Origin: Shewanella psychropiezotolerans
GTDB lineage: Bacteria; Pseudomonadota; Gammaproteobacteria; Enterobacterales; Shewanellaceae
Reading direction: 5' to 3'
Assembly: GCF_007197555.1 (NCBI RefSeq)
Contig: NZ_CP041614.1
Coordinates: 1,046,001 to 1,110,000 of the forward strand
DNA length: 64,000 nucleotides
Shown here: positions 28,067-37,564 of the stretch, piece by piece
Layout: every line of letters starts with the position of its first letter
How positions within the stretch are numbered: position 1 is the first letter of the stretch
Translations under genes and position numbers: made by a program
Notes under the pieces: generated by a model
Seen by the model: only the letters and a program-made list of their open reading frames with translations
Told to the model about the DNA's origin: nothing
Databases searched by the model: none

Positions 28067-28840
28067 TTATGGCTGCTTGGTCAACACTTGCTCCGACAGT
28101 CCAATCAGATCGACAGCCACATAATCAGCCTTTTTTGCTAACGCGAACTGATATTGACCGGGGCGTTGAATAAAGCCCGTTTGCATGCCAGCTTTGGCTG
28201 CACCGGCAATGTCCCATGCATGGGCGGCGATGAGCATAGCTTCATCTGCTTCGACCTGCATCTGTTCAAGTGCCCACCGATACACGCGTAAATCAGGCTT
28301 GTACACTTGCAGGTGTTGCACGGTTAATGAGTCGTCAAAGTACTGGGTTAAATTGGCATTTTTCAACTGGCTCTCTATGCCAGCATCTGAAGAGTTAGTC
28401 AGTGTGACCAGTTTGATGCCTGAAGCTTGTAGTTTTTTAAGGCCCATAATGACATCAAGATGAGGTTGTAAATCGCGAAATGGCGCTTGAATCGCTTGAT
28501 TCGCTTCGGTCTGAGATAAGGCTATGCCATTTTGTTTAGCGACTAATTGCAGCGCTGCAACGCCGATTTCACCGAAATGATGATATTCACCAATAGCGTT
28601 ACTCACCAAGGAGTAATGCAGCATGGTAGTGAACCAGCTACTCACCAAATCGTCACGACCATCTAATGCTAGGGTGACAGACTGGGCAACATTGCCTAAA
28701 TCCAGCAGTGTTTCGTTAACGTCGAAGAAAATAACTTTGGGTAAAACTTGAGGCGTATTAACGGTTTTCTCTGTGGCACTTGCTATTGACGAGAGTGTTG
28801 TTAAGCCGACGAGCATAATGGCGGAGTGAGTAAGTTTCAT
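28067..28840 (-). CDS. Exported haloacid dehalogenase type II-like hydrolase
   Basis: 257 residues from the ATG at 28840. A signal peptide (to about residue 23, SSIASA) precedes an L-2-haloacid dehalogenase fold with motif I FFDVNETLLDLG (nucleophile Asp), motif II VTLTNSSD, LQVYKPDLRVYRWALEQMQV and motif III AAHAWDIAGAAKAG. Cytoplasmic homologues displace halide from 2-haloacids; export to the periplasm is unusual. It is the last gene of an operon behind ccdA-like and thioredoxin genes, 11 bases from ccdA, suggesting a periplasmic thiol-linked role (inference). Confidence 0.85.
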   Translation of the reverse strand: MKLTHSAIMLVGLTTLSSIASATEKTVNTPQVLPKVIFFDVNETLLDLGNVAQSVTLALDGRDDLVSSWFTTMLHYSLVSNAIGEYHHFGEIGVAALQLVAKQNGIALSQTEANQAIQAPFRDLQPHLDVIMGLKKLQASGIKLVTLTNSSDAGIESQLKNANLTQYFDDSLTVQHLQVYKPDLRVYRWALEQMQVEADEAMLIAAHAWDIAGAAKAGMQTGFIQRPGQYQFALAKKADYVAVDLIGLSEQVLTKQP

Positions 28841-28851
28841 ATCGTATTCTC

Positions 28852-29544
28852 TTATATGTTGTAGAGCCACTCGGGCATAATGTCGAGTGCTAACGCTTCT
28901 AATGTGCGGTCAAAGCCTGTGAAAATGGTCAATGACAAAATGATTAAAGATAGCCCCATTACTTTTTTGGCCACCGCGCCACCACTGATCCATTTTCCCA
29001 GTGAGTTTTTCATTAACAGGCTGAAACCAATCAGAGGAATGGCGGTACCGATACCAAAAGCCAGCATAATGATGAAAGCTGAGCCCATACTTTGACCTGT
29101 CGATGCAAGGGCGATAGCAGCCCCTAACGTTGGGCCAACACAGGGCAGCCACACTAGACCTAGCGATGCGCCAACGGCAAATTGTGTCATTACACCTTCG
29201 CCATCGACTTGATGGCTAGGCAGTCGGCTGGTGAGCATTGACAGCTTTAGTGTGAGCCAGTCTCCGGCTTTCGGGATTAAAATGACTGCGGCAATGATCA
29301 GCAGTAAAGCCGCCGAGAAGTACCGCAATACCTCTGGCGATAGCCCCAAACTAATCAGCGCAAAGGTGAGCACTGTTCCTGCAAACGCAAAGGACAGACT
29401 TAGCCCTAACGCTAAGGTAATTATGCCTTTGCGAGAACTGCGCATTGCTGAGCTTGCAACGACGGGGATCATGGGTAATACACAGGGCGATAACAGGCTG
29501 AGTATGCCCGCGGCAAACGCCAGTGGTATGGCAAAGGTATCCAT
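28852..29544 (-). CDS. CcdA/DsbD-type transmembrane thiol reductant carrier
   Basis: 230 residues with six predicted membrane helices and the two conserved cysteines of the family: SLLSPCVLPMIPVVASS near residue 20 and LVWLPCVGPTLGAA near residue 133. These proteins carry electrons from cytoplasmic thioredoxin across the inner membrane to periplasmic thiol proteins. The gene starts one base after the exported thioredoxin gene stops, so the pair is an obvious functional unit. Confidence 0.92.
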   Translation of the reverse strand: MDTFAIPLAFAAGILSLLSPCVLPMIPVVASSAMRSSRKGIITLALGLSLSFAFAGTVLTFALISLGLSPEVLRYFSAALLLIIAAVILIPKAGDWLTLKLSMLTSRLPSHQVDGEGVMTQFAVGASLGLVWLPCVGPTLGAAIALASTGQSMGSAFIIMLAFGIGTAIPLIGFSLLMKNSLGKWISGGAVAKKVMGLSLIILSLTIFTGFDRTLEALALDIMPEWLYNI

Positions 29545-29545
29545 A

Positions 29546-29953
29546 TTACATACTCACTGAGTTCAAAGCGGAAAAGATTTTTTGCTCACGGGTTTCAGCC
29601 ACACTGAACCAAAGTTGCTCGCCATTTTTGTATAGATACAGGCTTGATTGGCGTGGCGCCTTAAAGAACTTTACCCATTGGGGTTGATCATCAAAGTTAA
29701 CGACAAGCACCTTTATCTCACTATCGGGGTGGGCTGCAAAATAGTCGCCGATAACCTCTTGTTGTTTCTTACACGTTGGGCACCAAGGGGCAAATACATC
29801 GATAAGCACGGTATCGCCTTGAGCTTGAAGTTGATCAAATAGCGCTTTTTCAAATGGGATCTTTTCGAAATTACTGGCGTGAGCCGAAAGGCTTAATATT
29901 AACGACGTTGCCAGGGTGACAGTGGCTAGTTTGAGGGAACGAAATAGTGTCAT
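29546..29953 (-). CDS. Exported thioredoxin-family protein
   Basis: 135 residues from the ATG at 29953 (GGAGAG upstream). Signal peptide ends SLSAHA (about residue 25); the thioredoxin domain has VLIDVFAPWCPTCKKQQ with a CPTC active site. The usual cis-proline position is not obvious (FFKAPRQSSLYLYKNGEQL supplies one candidate). Coupled to the CcdA-like carrier, it would be kept reduced in the periplasm. First gene of the operon, divergent from a LysR regulator. Confidence 0.88.
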   Translation of the reverse strand: MTLFRSLKLATVTLATSLILSLSAHASNFEKIPFEKALFDQLQAQGDTVLIDVFAPWCPTCKKQQEVIGDYFAAHPDSEIKVLVVNFDDQPQWVKFFKAPRQSSLYLYKNGEQLWFSVAETREQKIFSALNSVSM

Positions 29954-30053
29954 GTGTAACTCTCCTTTGGTGGTTTCGTGCAGCATAAAGGAGATGGCTT
30001 TTTCTTATAATAGCTTTAAAATCGAAAGTACTTTCAACGAGAAATTGAAAATC

Positions 30054-30938
30054 ATGATGAAATTTTTTGACGTCAAAATATTCGTGCTGGCATGCGAACT
30101 TAAGAATCTTTCTGCTGTCGCCCGTGAATTGTCAATTACTCCTGCCGCTACTAGCGCGGCTGTAAAGCGCTTGGAAGCTGAGCTGAACACTCGGTTATTA
30201 CAGCGTTCTACACGCAGTTTAACTCTCACCCAGAGCGGTCGAAATTTTTTACCCTACGCACTTAAAGCACTGGAGAACTTAGATATTGGTAAGCAAGCTA
30301 TCTTAGGGGATAAGCTTAAAGGCAGTATCACCTTGTCAGTGCCTTCTGATCTAGGTAGAAACACATTACTTGGCTGTTTGATGGATTTCCAACTACACCA
30401 TCCAGATATCAATTTGAAGGTTAAGTTAAGCGATAAATACGCAGACTTTTATTCGCAAACGGTAGATGCGGGGCTACGTTACGGTGAGCCCGAAGATTCC
30501 TCCTTAGTGTGTTTACCCATACTGCGTAATGCCGTCCGGGAATTATGTGCTTCACCTGATTATTTAGCCCGCTATGGCACGCCGAAAACGCCGGAAGACT
30601 TGGTAAAACATAACTGTTTACACTTTTACAGTGACGACATGTTAAGCAGTCATTGGCGATTTTTTAAAGATGCGAGCACTGTTTCCGTGAAAGTAAGTGG
30701 TAATCATTTATCAGACGATGGCGATTATCTTCGTTTATTGGCTGTTAAGGGAGTGGGTATCGTCTATAAAACCTGCTTAGATGTGCGTGAGGATATTGCC
30801 GCAGGACGTTTAGTATCGCTACTGCCTGATTACCGCAAAGAAAAGTCGCCGTTAAATATGGTCGTGGCGCATCGAAAAAGTTTTGACAGCAACTTAGTCG
30901 CACTGAGAGAGTTCTTAGTTGAAGCCTTGAAGCCTTGA
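30054..30938 (+). CDS. LysR family transcriptional regulator ending in an octanucleotide repeat
   Basis: 294 residues. Helix-turn-helix at the N-terminus (FFDVKIFVLACELKNLSAVA then TPAATSAAVKRLEAEL), effector domain from about residue 88. It is divergent from the thioredoxin/CcdA/dehalogenase operon and probably controls it. The stop codon lies inside a tandem array of GAAGCCTT (30921-30981, about 7.6 units). Because eight is not a multiple of three, every register meets a TGA within 24 bases, so changes in copy number hardly alter the protein. Confidence 0.9.
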   Translation: MMKFFDVKIFVLACELKNLSAVARELSITPAATSAAVKRLEAELNTRLLQRSTRSLTLTQSGRNFLPYALKALENLDIGKQAILGDKLKGSITLSVPSDLGRNTLLGCLMDFQLHHPDINLKVKLSDKYADFYSQTVDAGLRYGEPEDSSLVCLPILRNAVRELCASPDYLARYGTPKTPEDLVKHNCLHFYSDDMLSSHWRFFKDASTVSVKVSGNHLSDDGDYLRLLAVKGVGIVYKTCLDVREDIAAGRLVSLLPDYRKEKSPLNMVVAHRKSFDSNLVALREFLVEALKP

Positions 30939-30981
30939 AGCCTTGAAGCCTTGAAGCCTTGAAGCCTTGAAGCCTTGAAGC
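30921..30981 (+). repeat. Tandem octanucleotide array (GAAGCCTT)
   Basis: Seven perfect GAAGCCTT units plus GAAGC, covering the last codons of the LysR gene and its immediate 3' flank. Perfect identity among units suggests recent slippage expansion. Confidence 0.95.
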
Positions 30982-31275
30982 GAATTCTAGGAGGTTAGAA
31001 CAGGCTCAAGCGTTGACGGAATGACGGTTAGATAATGTTCTCAAGGAGATGGATAGCCATCTGAAATCAATGCAAGTTGAGATAATTCGGAGTCTTATAG
31101 GGGATGGTCTAGAACGAAAAGATATGCCTGTCCCAACTTGTATTATGCCTATGCGAAACAAGCAATATGTTGGCCTGCTTTACACTTTTACCCTTTACGT
31201 TTCTTTGCACATTTTCGAGATTTTTTCGATGTTAACTTTGTTAGAGTTGGTCTCTTTGAGAGCGGGGAAGAGTGA
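30982..31275. other. Intergenic region before the cytochrome gene
   Basis: About 290 bases. A 76-codon plus-strand ORF (31049-31279) overlaps the cytochrome start, has no ribosome site and no recognisable family; I do not accept it. No other element seen. Confidence 0.5.
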
Positions 31276-31824
31276 ATGAATTATAAAACTAGGAGTGATG
31301 GTGATGTACTTAAAACCCATTTCAAAGGGGGATTATTTACTTCACTATTAATGACCGGGTTATTCGTTGTTGCTGCACAAGGTGTTTCTGGTATAGCGGT
31401 TGCGGCTGAGGAAAGTACACATCAGTCGAAGCACTGGATCACCGAAGCGCCAAGTGACAGCGTTAAAGATCAACGTATCGAGAAGTACTTACGTGGCTTC
31501 GATCAACCTATGTGGGAAGTTGGTGAGCGATACGGCAGCATAGTACAAGCGATAAAAGATCAGAATTTTGATTTAGCGGCTTATCATTGGGATAAAATCA
31601 AGGTAACCATAGAGAACGGCTTGATGAAACGCCCTGCTAGACGTCAAAATGCCGAGGCTATTCTACTTAATAATACCTGGGCAGAAGTCAAAAATGACTT
31701 CACCAGTAAAGACCTCACTAAAGCCAAGCAAGGCTTAGTTAAGGCCAAGGCTGCCTGCATGGCTTGCCATGCTGCAGAAAATGTTACCTTTATAAATAAC
31801 CAACCTCTGTTTACAAGGCAGTAG
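31276..31824 (+). CDS. Exported monoheme cytochrome c-like protein
   Basis: 182 residues; GGGGAAGAG precedes the ATG. The N-terminal 45 residues hold a membrane/signal segment (LFTSLLMTGLFVVAAQGVSG, then AVAA cleavage site). The mature part is helical and ends with a single C-terminal heme motif CMACH (about residues 165-169), a layout like cytochrome c' although the sequence is divergent. YWDKIK-type repeats (AAYHWDKIKVTIENG, KAKQGLVKAKAACMACH) suit a four-helix bundle. Electron transfer or small-gas binding is inferred from family type. No operon partner. Confidence 0.8.
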   Translation: MNYKTRSDGDVLKTHFKGGLFTSLLMTGLFVVAAQGVSGIAVAAEESTHQSKHWITEAPSDSVKDQRIEKYLRGFDQPMWEVGERYGSIVQAIKDQNFDLAAYHWDKIKVTIENGLMKRPARRQNAEAILLNNTWAEVKNDFTSKDLTKAKQGLVKAKAACMACHAAENVTFINNQPLFTRQ

Positions 31825-31881
31825 AGTTATAACAAAGTAGGATCATAGTAAATATATCCCTAAATATTCAAGATGAAAGCT

Positions 31882-32132
31882 AAAGTTACAATCTATCCCC
31901 GTTGGAAGGTGAATATGGTGTAGCCATGATCTCATGAGCGAGAGCTAGGGATAGCGAACTGGCTAAGTAAATAGATTTACTTGCCGAAGAGCGTTGGAAT
32001 AAATTACGTGAGGCAAACATGGATGTTATTGAAGAGACAGTCACGCTAATGTTTATGTGCGACCATAACACAGCAGAGGGACTCCAAGATGACTTACAAC
32101 CGCTTTTAGCGGCTATGAGTCTCATCAAATAG
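31882..32132 (+). repeat. Dispersed repeat, copy 2, with a gene-end relic
   Basis: Begins AAAGTTACAATCTATCCCCG and shares the block GCTAGGGATAGCGAACTGGC with copy 1. Its right part (31971-32132) is open on the plus strand for about 53 codons, reads LLAEERWNKLREANMDVIEE in part, and ends at a TAG; pieces of it recur degenerately in copy 4 (44455-44480, 44660-44690). It looks like the captured 3' end of an unidentified gene. No start codon or ribosome site, so not called as a gene. Confidence 0.6.
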
Positions 32133-32192
32133 CAGTTTGATTAGTTAACTAACTAAGGTAAGAAAATACCTTAGTTAGAGGGATATTGTTCG

Positions 32193-33206
32193 TTATGAAA
32201 CAGCTTTGGATGACAGTGGTGTTGGGAAGAAGTCATTCAATTTAGTAACTTGATTGGCATCACTATCTTTGAGTATTTGATATCCAATCATGATATCAAG
32301 TATCCCCATTCCAAAGGGAGCATAGATTCTGGGAACAGAAAAATCAGCTGTAAACTCTCCATTCATTAATTGCACAATATCACCAGCCATAAATTGGCGA
32401 TCCCCAGAGTGGAGCTCAGCAAGGTGAAGTGATGTATTCGCTTTTACTGCGTGATCCACATTATCAGCGATATTTTGACTTTTAAGAATAATTTCTGCTG
32501 AAATATCACGCAGAGACATATGTAAAATGGTTGGGTTATGGGCAAGTAGATCCATTTTTTCTACATGAGGTGTGATTGCTGAGGTCGTAAATAACACCAT
32601 GTCAGCTTGTTTAATGCTTTCTATGTCATTACTTATTTGGGATTGAATGTCTGGAAACTGTGCACAAAACTGTTCAGCTCTTTTGGGATTCAGGTCAATA
32701 ACGATCAGCTCAGAGATGTCCCAACCAAGTCGCTTGAAAAGGTTCACTGTTGTTTGCGCGATTAGGCCACTACCAATAATTGCCAGACGTTCTATTTTTC
32801 CTGGAGTCTTGTGTAGATATTTAGCCCCTAATACCGCAGATGCTGCAGTTCGACTGGCTGATATTTGTGAACCCTCAAGGCAAGCCATGGGGTATCCTGT
32901 TTGGCGATCATTCAAAACGATTACAGCAGAAGCCCTATCCAACCCATTATTTAAGTTTTCAGGGAAGCTAGCAATCCACTTTATACCGGAAACTGGGCTA
33001 CCTGATTCTATTGAGGCGGGTAATGCGATGATTCGATTTTGGGGCTGACTGGGATAACGTAAAAAATAGCTATCAGGGCAAACAGTTTGTTCTTTTGCAA
33101 ACAACTGATAGCTTTCAGCGACGAGGTCAATAATAGTGCTACTGTTTCCGCTTATCCACTTTTCAATAACAGTCGAGCCAATAACGCTAAATGGTGGCAT
33201 ATTCAC
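32193..33206 (-). CDS. sbnB: SbnB-like dehydrogenase of 2,3-diaminopropionate synthesis
   Basis: 337 residues of the ornithine cyclodeaminase/mu-crystallin superfamily, closest in pattern to SbnB: SGIKWIASFPENLNNGLDRA, CLEGSQISASRTAASAVLGA, Rossmann motif LAIIGSGLIAQT (about residues 142-153), ISLRD-like HMSLRDISAE and RIYAPFGMGILDIMIG. SbnB oxidises N-(1-amino-1-carboxy-2-ethyl)-glutamate to L-2,3-diaminopropionate plus 2-oxoglutarate. The SbnA-like gene lies 52 bases upstream on the same strand, which makes the specific assignment much stronger than ornithine cyclodeaminase. Confidence 0.85.
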   Translation of the reverse strand: MNMPPFSVIGSTVIEKWISGNSSTIIDLVAESYQLFAKEQTVCPDSYFLRYPSQPQNRIIALPASIESGSPVSGIKWIASFPENLNNGLDRASAVIVLNDRQTGYPMACLEGSQISASRTAASAVLGAKYLHKTPGKIERLAIIGSGLIAQTTVNLFKRLGWDISELIVIDLNPKRAEQFCAQFPDIQSQISNDIESIKQADMVLFTTSAITPHVEKMDLLAHNPTILHMSLRDISAEIILKSQNIADNVDHAVKANTSLHLAELHSGDRQFMAGDIVQLMNGEFTADFSVPRIYAPFGMGILDIMIGYQILKDSDANQVTKLNDFFPTPLSSKAVS

Positions 33207-33258
33207 AATACATTCCTTTGTTGAGTTGGTTAGGATAAATTTTTTTCATTGATCTTTA

Positions 33259-34194
33259 TTAACGAAAATGTTCATTCACCCATGACGGATTATAGATAGT
33301 GCTGAGGTAGCGTTCGCCAAAGTCTGGCGAGATGGCAACAACGGAACTATTAGCCGGGATTGCTGATTTATATACTTCTACCCCGGCTAAGACCGTTCCT
33401 GTTGAACCACCAAATAATAAGCCTGATTTTGCCATCCTGTGACACATTTCAATGGTGCTTTTCTCGCTGATCCGAATAATCTCATCAAATGAAGAGTGTT
33501 GACTTATAGGAGGGACTTTACTTGACCCTAATCCTGGTATCTTACGTTTTCCAGCTACGCCGCCGAAAGTGATAGAACCTTGTGAGTCAACAGCGATCAA
33601 CTTTGTCTTTGGCATGTGTTTTTTGAAATATTGACTGACCCCTCCCAAAGTTCCAGTAGTTCCAGCACCAATAAATAGATAATCTAAATCTGGAAACTCT
33701 TGTGAGATACTTTTTGCTGTTGTTAAATAATGGGCTTCTATATTATCAATGTTTTCATATTGGTTGAGCCAGATTAAATTATCATTCTTACTACACATCT
33801 CTTTTATTAAATCGATCCGAGAGTTTAAAAAACCGCCATTACTGTCCTTGTTTGTGACCTTAATCATTTCTGTACCGTAGGATCGCATCAAGTTTTCAGA
33901 GGCTGGGAGTACATTGGGGTCAACAACACAAATAAAAGGATAACCTCGAGAAGCACAAATAATACTGAGTGCCACACCTAAATTTCCAGAAGAACTTTCA
34001 ATTATCGCGGTGTTAGCATTTATTTTATTTTGTAACTCAAGTTTGTTTATCATTTTCAATGCGGGTTTCATTTTTATTGAACCGCCGATATTGAACCCTT
34101 CTAGTTTCAAAAAAAGTTTTGAATTATCCAAAATGCTATGATTTTCAAGGAAAATATCATCAAATACCAAGTCTAATTCAGATTTGTGAATCAT
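33259..34194 (-). CDS. sbnA: SbnA-like PLP enzyme, 2,3-diaminopropionate synthesis
   Basis: 311 residues of the cysteine synthase fold. PLP lysine in GGSIKMKPALKM (about residue 41), ESSSGNLGVAL substrate loop, phosphate-binding GAGTTGTLGG (about 176-185) and C-terminal GGSTGTVLAGV. SbnA uses O-phospho-L-serine and glutamate to form ACEGA, the substrate of SbnB. The start overlaps the end of the ParB-like gene by 4 bases. An ordinary cysteine synthase would not be expected beside an SbnB homologue. Confidence 0.87.
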   Translation of the reverse strand: MIHKSELDLVFDDIFLENHSILDNSKLFLKLEGFNIGGSIKMKPALKMINKLELQNKINANTAIIESSSGNLGVALSIICASRGYPFICVVDPNVLPASENLMRSYGTEMIKVTNKDSNGGFLNSRIDLIKEMCSKNDNLIWLNQYENIDNIEAHYLTTAKSISQEFPDLDYLFIGAGTTGTLGGVSQYFKKHMPKTKLIAVDSQGSITFGGVAGKRKIPGLGSSKVPPISQHSSFDEIIRISEKSTIEMCHRMAKSGLLFGGSTGTVLAGVEVYKSAIPANSSVVAISPDFGERYLSTIYNPSWVNEHFR

Positions 34195-34619
34195 GAGGAA
34201 TGTCCTTTTAAGTCATTGACTTCAAAAGAAGATAGAATAGGCATGTTAATGTTAAAATAATGTCTAGTTGATTTCTTTTCAAGCAAGATACCCTGAGATG
34301 ATTTTTGTAATATTTCTGATTTGTTTAATTCTTTACCAGTATTCCAACAAGAAACGTGGATTTCTGGGTTGTTATAGTCAACAAGAAAACATGGAATACG
34401 ACTAAAATTTAATACTTTAGCCGCTGCAAATCGATGATGACCGTCTAATATAACATTAGAATTTATCTCAACTAAAATCGGATGTGACCATTTCTGTTGA
34501 TGTTGAATCTTATGTACTAAAGATTCAACATGCTTTTCACAAAACTCTTCAGAAGGTTTTAAATCTGATAATTTTACCAGCTTTATAAATACCTGGTTTA
34601 TAGATTCATTAATGTTCAT
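34191..34619 (-). CDS. ParB/sulfiredoxin-fold protein, SbnI/SerK-like
   Basis: 142 residues from the ATG at 34619, with GGAG 9 bases before it; an ATG five codons upstream is possible. The core motif VILDGHHRFAAAKVL (about residues 60-75) is the ParB/sulfiredoxin nucleotide-binding signature seen in SbnI and in archaeal serine kinases, which make O-phospho-L-serine from free serine. Position directly before sbnA, whose substrate is O-phosphoserine, supports that role. It is shorter than SbnI (about 254 residues), lacking most of the C-terminal region. Confidence 0.75.
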   Translation of the reverse strand: MNINESINQVFIKLVKLSDLKPSEEFCEKHVESLVHKIQHQQKWSHPILVEINSNVILDGHHRFAAAKVLNFSRIPCFLVDYNNPEIHVSCWNTGKELNKSEILQKSSQGILLEKKSTRHYFNINMPILSSFEVNDLKGHSS

Positions 34620-34716
34620 ATAAGAAAACTCCATTTGTCTTTAAATTAACATTGATAATTTTAGTGTCTGAGAGTAAGTACTAATAAACACTGATTTATA
34701 AATCTTTAGTGCTACA

Positions 34717-36534
34717 CTAGATATTTATTATGAAATTCATAACTGCAATATCAGCATCTACATAGGCTTTAGATACACCACCACATGTCGGAATGTAATG
34801 ATTGTAATAAGTGGTTCCTTCTACATTAGGACCCAGTATCCAAATATTACTTATTGCCTCACCATTTTCGGAAATGACTTGGTGTAATTGATTTATGTTG
34901 ATACTGTCCGAACCTAAATTATTGTTTTGTTTTGAAATTAAACCTCTATTTTTTAAAGATATTAAAACTGAAGAGTTGCTGTTTCCGATTCCACTACTAT
35001 CGAGATAAGCCGGAATGATGATGTCCATTTTTCTGGTAGTGCCGTCTTTACAATTTAGTTGATATGAGTTCTCTTCCTGATTGTATTCAGTACCGTGAAC
35101 TGTAGTCACTTCAACTATTCCAGCGTCCATCAATGCGATTAAATCTTCATGGCGTTCTCTCTGAGGGCCTCCAACTGCTCTATTTACAATCCCTGAGTAC
35201 TTAGAGTAAAGCAGCGAGTGAGAGTTAGGTGTAAGTTTATTAAAGTCAGATATTGCTCTGATAGTATCTCGTAGATCACGCCATACTTCTAAAGAGGCTT
35301 TTACTGGATTAGATGAAATTCCTTCTAAACTTGAAGATAAATCCTCTATTATAAATTCTTTAAACCAGGCTTGATAATCAATAGGGGTAACAAATTCTGG
35401 TAAGGTGTCTTGTACATACAGGCATGGATCAAAACAGCCTAAATCATTTTCTATAGGGATTAATATATCTAGAAATGAAGAGGTACTGATATTGGCGTGT
35501 TGTCGAAGGCTTTGCTCAACAGTCTTTCTTAGCTGCAAGTCCATCAAGGTTAAAACATAAACGGCTCGCATTTCTAGTAAGAGAAGAGGGATGAAGTCTC
35601 TTTCAAAATCAACACTTTGCTCTCCATTAGCTGTGAGTTGTTCCAATCTTTTAGCTGTGAGTAAAATAGCTTGATGCCGTTTGTCGGTTACGGCTATTTC
35701 AGGTCTAACGCGAAAAGGCATTCCAGAGCGTGAATATAAGCAAATTTTGGGCTCTTTTCCTGAAGGGGTATATTGTGGGATCTTTCCTTTTTCAGTTCGC
35801 GTTATCTTGCCACCTCTACCTAAGGTTAAGCAGGATAATACATCCATAGCTGCGAGTCCTAAGCCTTCAATTCCAACCAAATCTGTTTGGTTGATATGGG
35901 AAAATGCGGCTGGCATAGGGTATAAGGTTGTACTTGTTTTAGTTTTCGCAATATCTTTCTTTGTCCTGTATGGCTAGGGTTAGGAACAAAAAGTGGCAAT
36001 TAATCTGGTGCTCGTTGCTATGAACACTATAGCTTAATCGGCTATCGGCTAGCTGATGAGGAGTGATTCCATTCACGGTATCTGCATATCGTTGAATACT
36101 TACATTAGCCGGACAATGAGCAATTAGGGTTTTGTATGTGAAAGATAAATACTCTCCGACTAAACGCCTTGGCAGATAGTCTGTACTTGAAATATTCCTT
36201 CCTAATTGATTTGTGACATGATTATTCATATCAATTTGTATATTTAGATCTTGGCACCACTCATAGAATGTCGGGCCGGAGATATTTTCATTGCAAGTCT
36301 GGTGGCTACCAATGTATTTTCCTGAGGAAACATAGATAGCTGTCCAGCAACGGTATTTAACAGTAGGTAATCGGGCTGCTCAGTACTGTGTACACCGACA
36401 CCTGGTTCATTTGGTTCAAATATAGCAATAGAAATATTAATGTTTGGTGATGATTTTGCGTGACAAAGTATTCTGTGTAATACAGATAACCCTCGAGGAC
36501 CTAGTCCTATGATACATGTAGAATAATACTGCAT
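34717..36534 (-). CDS. FAD/NAD(P)-binding protein (PF13454 type), two frameshifts as given
   Basis: Three abutting frames form one 606-codon gene if one base is added at 36291-36292 (LANENISGPTFYEWC) and one removed at 35956-35958 (QDKEDIAKTKTSTTLYPMPA). From the ATG at 36534 (AAGGA upstream) it starts CIIGLGPRGLSVLHRIL, a dinucleotide-binding motif, followed by FEPNEPGVGVHS and NTVAGQL, then GIEGLGLAAMDVLSCLTLGR (second nucleotide site). It resembles HI0933-like/FAD-NAD(P)-binding proteins found with amino-acid N-oxygenases. It precedes the ParB/SbnA/SbnB genes on the same strand and is probably their tailoring enzyme (inference). Confidence 0.8.
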
Positions 36535-36581
36535 TACAAATTCCATCCTTGAAATTTAAATGTTAAAGATTAATAACCATT

Positions 36582-37183
36582 TCAGTTATTATCCAAATTG
36601 AAACTAGCGCTAGACAAGTTGCAAAAAAAATAGCTTGGAACTTTTTCACTTCTACCGGAATTCATTCTTCTTAAAATATGGGAACCGAATGCGACCAGAG
36701 CATGTGTGAAGATACGTTTAAAAACATAACCATAAAGATAATGTGAGTATGTTTGATGAGGATTGTTCTGATGATGAGAATAGAGAGAACATTAGTATCA
36801 ACATGATTAACCCTTTTGGTTAAGTAATTGAATTATCACACCATTTAAGAATGTAAAGTTAGCATTGGAAGCACTTTCTGAATTGTTATTTTGTTTTACC
36901 TTAGGCGAAATAAATCGGTACGATAAATAGAGTAAATATATTGCTCCTAATATTTGAACTGCATTGAAAAGGGTGTTGTTACTTTGAATTACGGCCCAAA
37001 GCCAAAACCAATGAGTAGAGAGTAAAAAACAAAAACAATATCGATTCCTGCTATTAAAGGTAAAGATCGTCGAAATCCCATTGATGCACCCGAAGCCGCA
37101 AATACAACATTTGCAGGTCCAGGACTTATGACTAAAGGGAACATGACCGTAAACCATGCTATGAATAATTCAATGTTTGACAT
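36582..37183 (-). CDS. LysE family amino-acid exporter, four frameshifts as given
   Basis: From the ATG at 37183 (AAGGAG 6 bases before it): SNIELFIAWFTVMFPLVISP then GPANVVFAASGASMGFRRS, the LysE N-terminus. Single missing bases at 36995-36997, 36811-36813, 36720-36724 and 36688-36689 scatter the rest over three frames; with all four restored it continues GFGAVIQSNNTL, QILGAIYLLYLSYRF, GVIIQLLNQKGLIMLILMF, LWLCFLNVSSHMLWSHFGSH and ends at a TGA, 202 codons in all, the normal family length. LysE proteins export basic or other amino acids; here diaminopropionate or its derivative is the natural candidate (inference). The number of breaks is also consistent with a pseudogene. Confidence 0.75.
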
Positions 37184-37564
37184 TTTCACTCCTTGAAATA
37201 TGTAACTTATTTGTTTGGTAGTAGACTAACTATTTATTGTTTCAATTTATTTATATTTGTTTCGTTAATTGTCCTGACTTGTTAAGTAATTATTAATGAC
37301 GGACAAAGTACAATACTTAAGTGTTTTGATCAATTGAATATTAGGGTGTTAAAATGTAAGTCTTTATTTTTTGATGAATTAAATTCATCTCTCTCATGCA
37401 AGTTTTTAATTGCATATGAAGGTTGTAGTTCTTTAGTTGCAAGTAAGAGGTGTTTAATTAGTAATTAAGTTTTATTCGTTAACCACGACTTATTTTAATC
37501 TTGAGTGGGTTAATCTCATTGCTGGAGTATATAGAATAAGTGCAATAGATTTAAGAATAAGTCC

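Noticed and set aside
31049..31279. 76-codon ORF before the cytochrome gene
   Set aside because: It overlaps the well-supported cytochrome start, has no ribosome site and no recognisable domain.
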